DNA of 64,000 bases from assembly GCF_902833905.1 (NCBI RefSeq), contig NZ_CADFGP010000039.1, positions 1 to 64,000 on the forward strand, in the 5' to 3' direction. This DNA is from Paraburkholderia tuberum STM678. Lineage in GTDB: Bacteria; Pseudomonadota; Gammaproteobacteria; Burkholderiales; Burkholderiaceae. The notes under the pieces were generated by a model, which was given only the letters and a program-made list of their open reading frames with translations, had not been told where the DNA came from and made no database searches. The position numbers and the translations under genes are program-made. Shown piece after piece: positions 62,711 to 64,000 of this stretch (position 1 is the first letter of the stretch; each line of letters starts with the position of its first letter).

Positions 62711-64000
62711 ATGTCATCCCAGCAACAAGCCGCAGAATCGGTCCAAGCCGCCTCAACGTTGCAAGCCGTTCCCTCCTACCTCAATAAGGAAGACCTCGGC
62801 CCTTGGGGCAACTATCTGCGCCAGGTCGACCGCGTCGCGCCGTATCTCGGTTCGCTGTCCCGCTGGCTCGAAACCCTGAAACGCCCGAAGCGCATTCTCG
62901 TCGTCGACGTGCCCATCGAACTCGACAACGGCACGGTCGCGCACTTCGAGGGTTATCGCGTGCAACACAACGTGTCGCGCGGTCCGGGCAAGGGCGGCGT
63001 GCGTTATCACCAGGACGTTACGCTATCCGAAGTGATGGCGCTGTCCGCGTGGATGTCGGTGAAGAACGCGGCGGTGAACGTGCCGTACGGCGGCGCGAAG
63101 GGCGGCATCCGCGTCGATCCGCGCACGCTGTCGCGTGGCGAGCTCGAGCGCGTGACGCGCCGCTATACGAGCGAGATCGGCATCATCATCGGACCGAATA
63201 CCGACATCCCCGCGCCGGACGTGAACACGAACGAGCAGATCATGGCGTGGATGATGGACACGTACTCGATGAATCAGGGCCAGACGGCCACCGGCGTCGT
63301 GACTGGCAAGCCGATCACGCTCGGCGGCTCGCTCGGCCGTCGCGAGGCGACCGGCCGCGGCGTGTTCGTGGTGGGCTGCGAAGCGGCTCGCCGCATCGGC
63401 TTCGACATCGAAGGCGCGCGTATCGCGGTGCAGGGCTTCGGCAACGTCGGCGGCATCGCCGCGCGTCTGTTCCAGGAGGCGGGCGCGAAGGTCGTCGCGG
63501 TGCAGGACCACACCGGCTCGGTGTACAAGTCCACCGGCATCGACGCGGTCGCGCTGCTCGACTACGTCGCGAAGACGGGCGGCGTCGGCGGTTTCCCCGA
63601 AGCCGACGCGATCACCGGTGAGGAGTTCTGGATCGTCGAGTCGGACATCCTGATTCCGGCGGCGCTGGAAAATCAGATCACCGAAAAAAACGCCGGCAAG
63701 ATCAAGACCAGGATCATCGTCGAGGGCGCGAACGGCCCGACCACCACGGCGGCGGACGACATCCTGCACGATCGCGGCATCCTCGTGATTCCGGACGTGG
63801 TCGCGAATGCCGGCGGTGTGACAGTGTCATATTTCGAATGGGTCCAGGACTTCTCGAGCTTCTTCTGGACCGAGGACGAGATCAACGAGCGCCTCGAGCG
63901 CGTGATGCGCGAAGCGTTCGCGGCGGTGTGGCAGGTGTCGAGCGAGCAGAACGTGTCGGTGCGCACGGCTGCGTTCATCGTCGCGTGTAAGCGGATTTTG
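62711..64000 (+). CDS. gdhA: Glu/Leu/Phe/Val family glutamate dehydrogenase (3' end cut)
   Basis: 430 codons are present with no stop before the window ends; family length suggests about 5 to 15 more. The protein deaminates glutamate to 2-oxoglutarate or the reverse. The catalytic lysine lies in VPYGGAKGGIRVDP, the Rossmann loop is VQGFGNVGGIAARL, and TDIPAPDVNT and VEGANGPTT are present. ATG at 62711 begins MSSQQQAAES; no strong ribosome site is seen (GGAGCG at 62702 is 4 nt off). It is the terminal gene of the window. Confidence 0.94.
   Translation, partial: MSSQQQAAESVQAASTLQAVPSYLNKEDLGPWGNYLRQVDRVAPYLGSLSRWLETLKRPKRILVVDVPIELDNGTVAHFEGYRVQHNVSRGPGKGGVRYHQDVTLSEVMALSAWMSVKNAAVNVPYGGAKGGIRVDPRTLSRGELERVTRRYTSEIGIIIGPNTDIPAPDVNTNEQIMAWMMDTYSMNQGQTATGVVTGKPITLGGSLGRREATGRGVFVVGCEAARRIGFDIEGARIAVQGFGNVGGIAARLFQEAGAKVVAVQDHTGSVYKSTGIDAVALLDYVAKTGGVGGFPEADAITGEEFWIVESDILIPAALENQITEKNAGKIKTRIIVEGANGPTTTAADDILHDRGILVIPDVVANAGGVTVSYFEWVQDFSSFFWTEDEINERLERVMREAFAAVWQVSSEQNVSVRTAAFIVACKRIL

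Noticed and set aside
1..64000. CRISPR arrays, tRNA or rRNA genes, integrases, transposases
   Set aside because: None were recognised by reading; apart from the intron tail, no mobile-element gene is visible.

Overview
The window is a contiguous stretch of high-GC chromosome whose gene content, gene order and codon use fit a beta-proteobacterium of the Burkholderiaceae, most likely Paraburkholderia or Burkholderia. The genus is inferred from protein similarity and synteny recalled from knowledge; no search was run. Nearly all of it is ordinary core chromosome. I see no prophage, integrated island, CRISPR array, rRNA or tRNA. The one mobile element is the extreme 3' end of a group II intron at the left edge.

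Layout. 1-110: domains V and VI of a group II intron. 123-8599 (minus strand): hypothetical protein, TlpA-like thioredoxin, aroQ, accB, accC, prmA, a DUF3426 zinc-ribbon membrane protein, tpx, a PfkB sugar kinase and a glycine-zipper lipoprotein. 8788-14773 (plus): mpl, a YqiA-like esterase, an RNase II family exonuclease, aroE and mtgA. 14804-25861 (plus): a sugar catabolic and uptake locus with an IclR regulator, dgoK, dgoA, two SDR dehydrogenases, an AraFGH-type ABC importer, an SMP-30 lactonase and an aldose 1-epimerase. It looks like oxidative (De Ley-Doudoroff type) use of galactose and/or arabinose, but no aldonate dehydratase is present. 26048-29676: pyrF, then minus-strand cupin, pncC, pgpA and thiL. 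29900-33605: maeB, a structured intergenic region with a minus-strand terminator, and an RNase Sa/barstar pair. 33735-35915 (minus): rsmE, a VOC protein and a spermidine synthase-like gene. 36185-39329: tkt and gapA. 39401-43338: a FadR-type GntR regulator, a DctA-like transporter, allantoicase and ureidoglycolate lyase, tied together by three matching palindromes. 43439-53906: fur, bamE, dapB, exbBD, leuS, lptE, holA, proA and a HemJ-like protein. 54019-59939: hexR diverging from edd-eda, followed by gntP and gntK, a complete gluconate/Entner-Doudoroff module with two HexR-like boxes. 60039-64000: purB, a LysR regulator and a glutamate dehydrogenase cut by the window end.

The most informative signals beyond the genes are the intron tail, the duplicated hairpin between araF and araG, the GntR operator set of the purine-catabolism locus, the HexR boxes, the possible small RNA downstream of maeB, and several unusual protein tails: acidic on the exonuclease, His-rich on Edd, (GIARR)n on the cupin protein and Ala/Pro-rich on BamE. 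I did not find a clearly undescribed multi-gene system.
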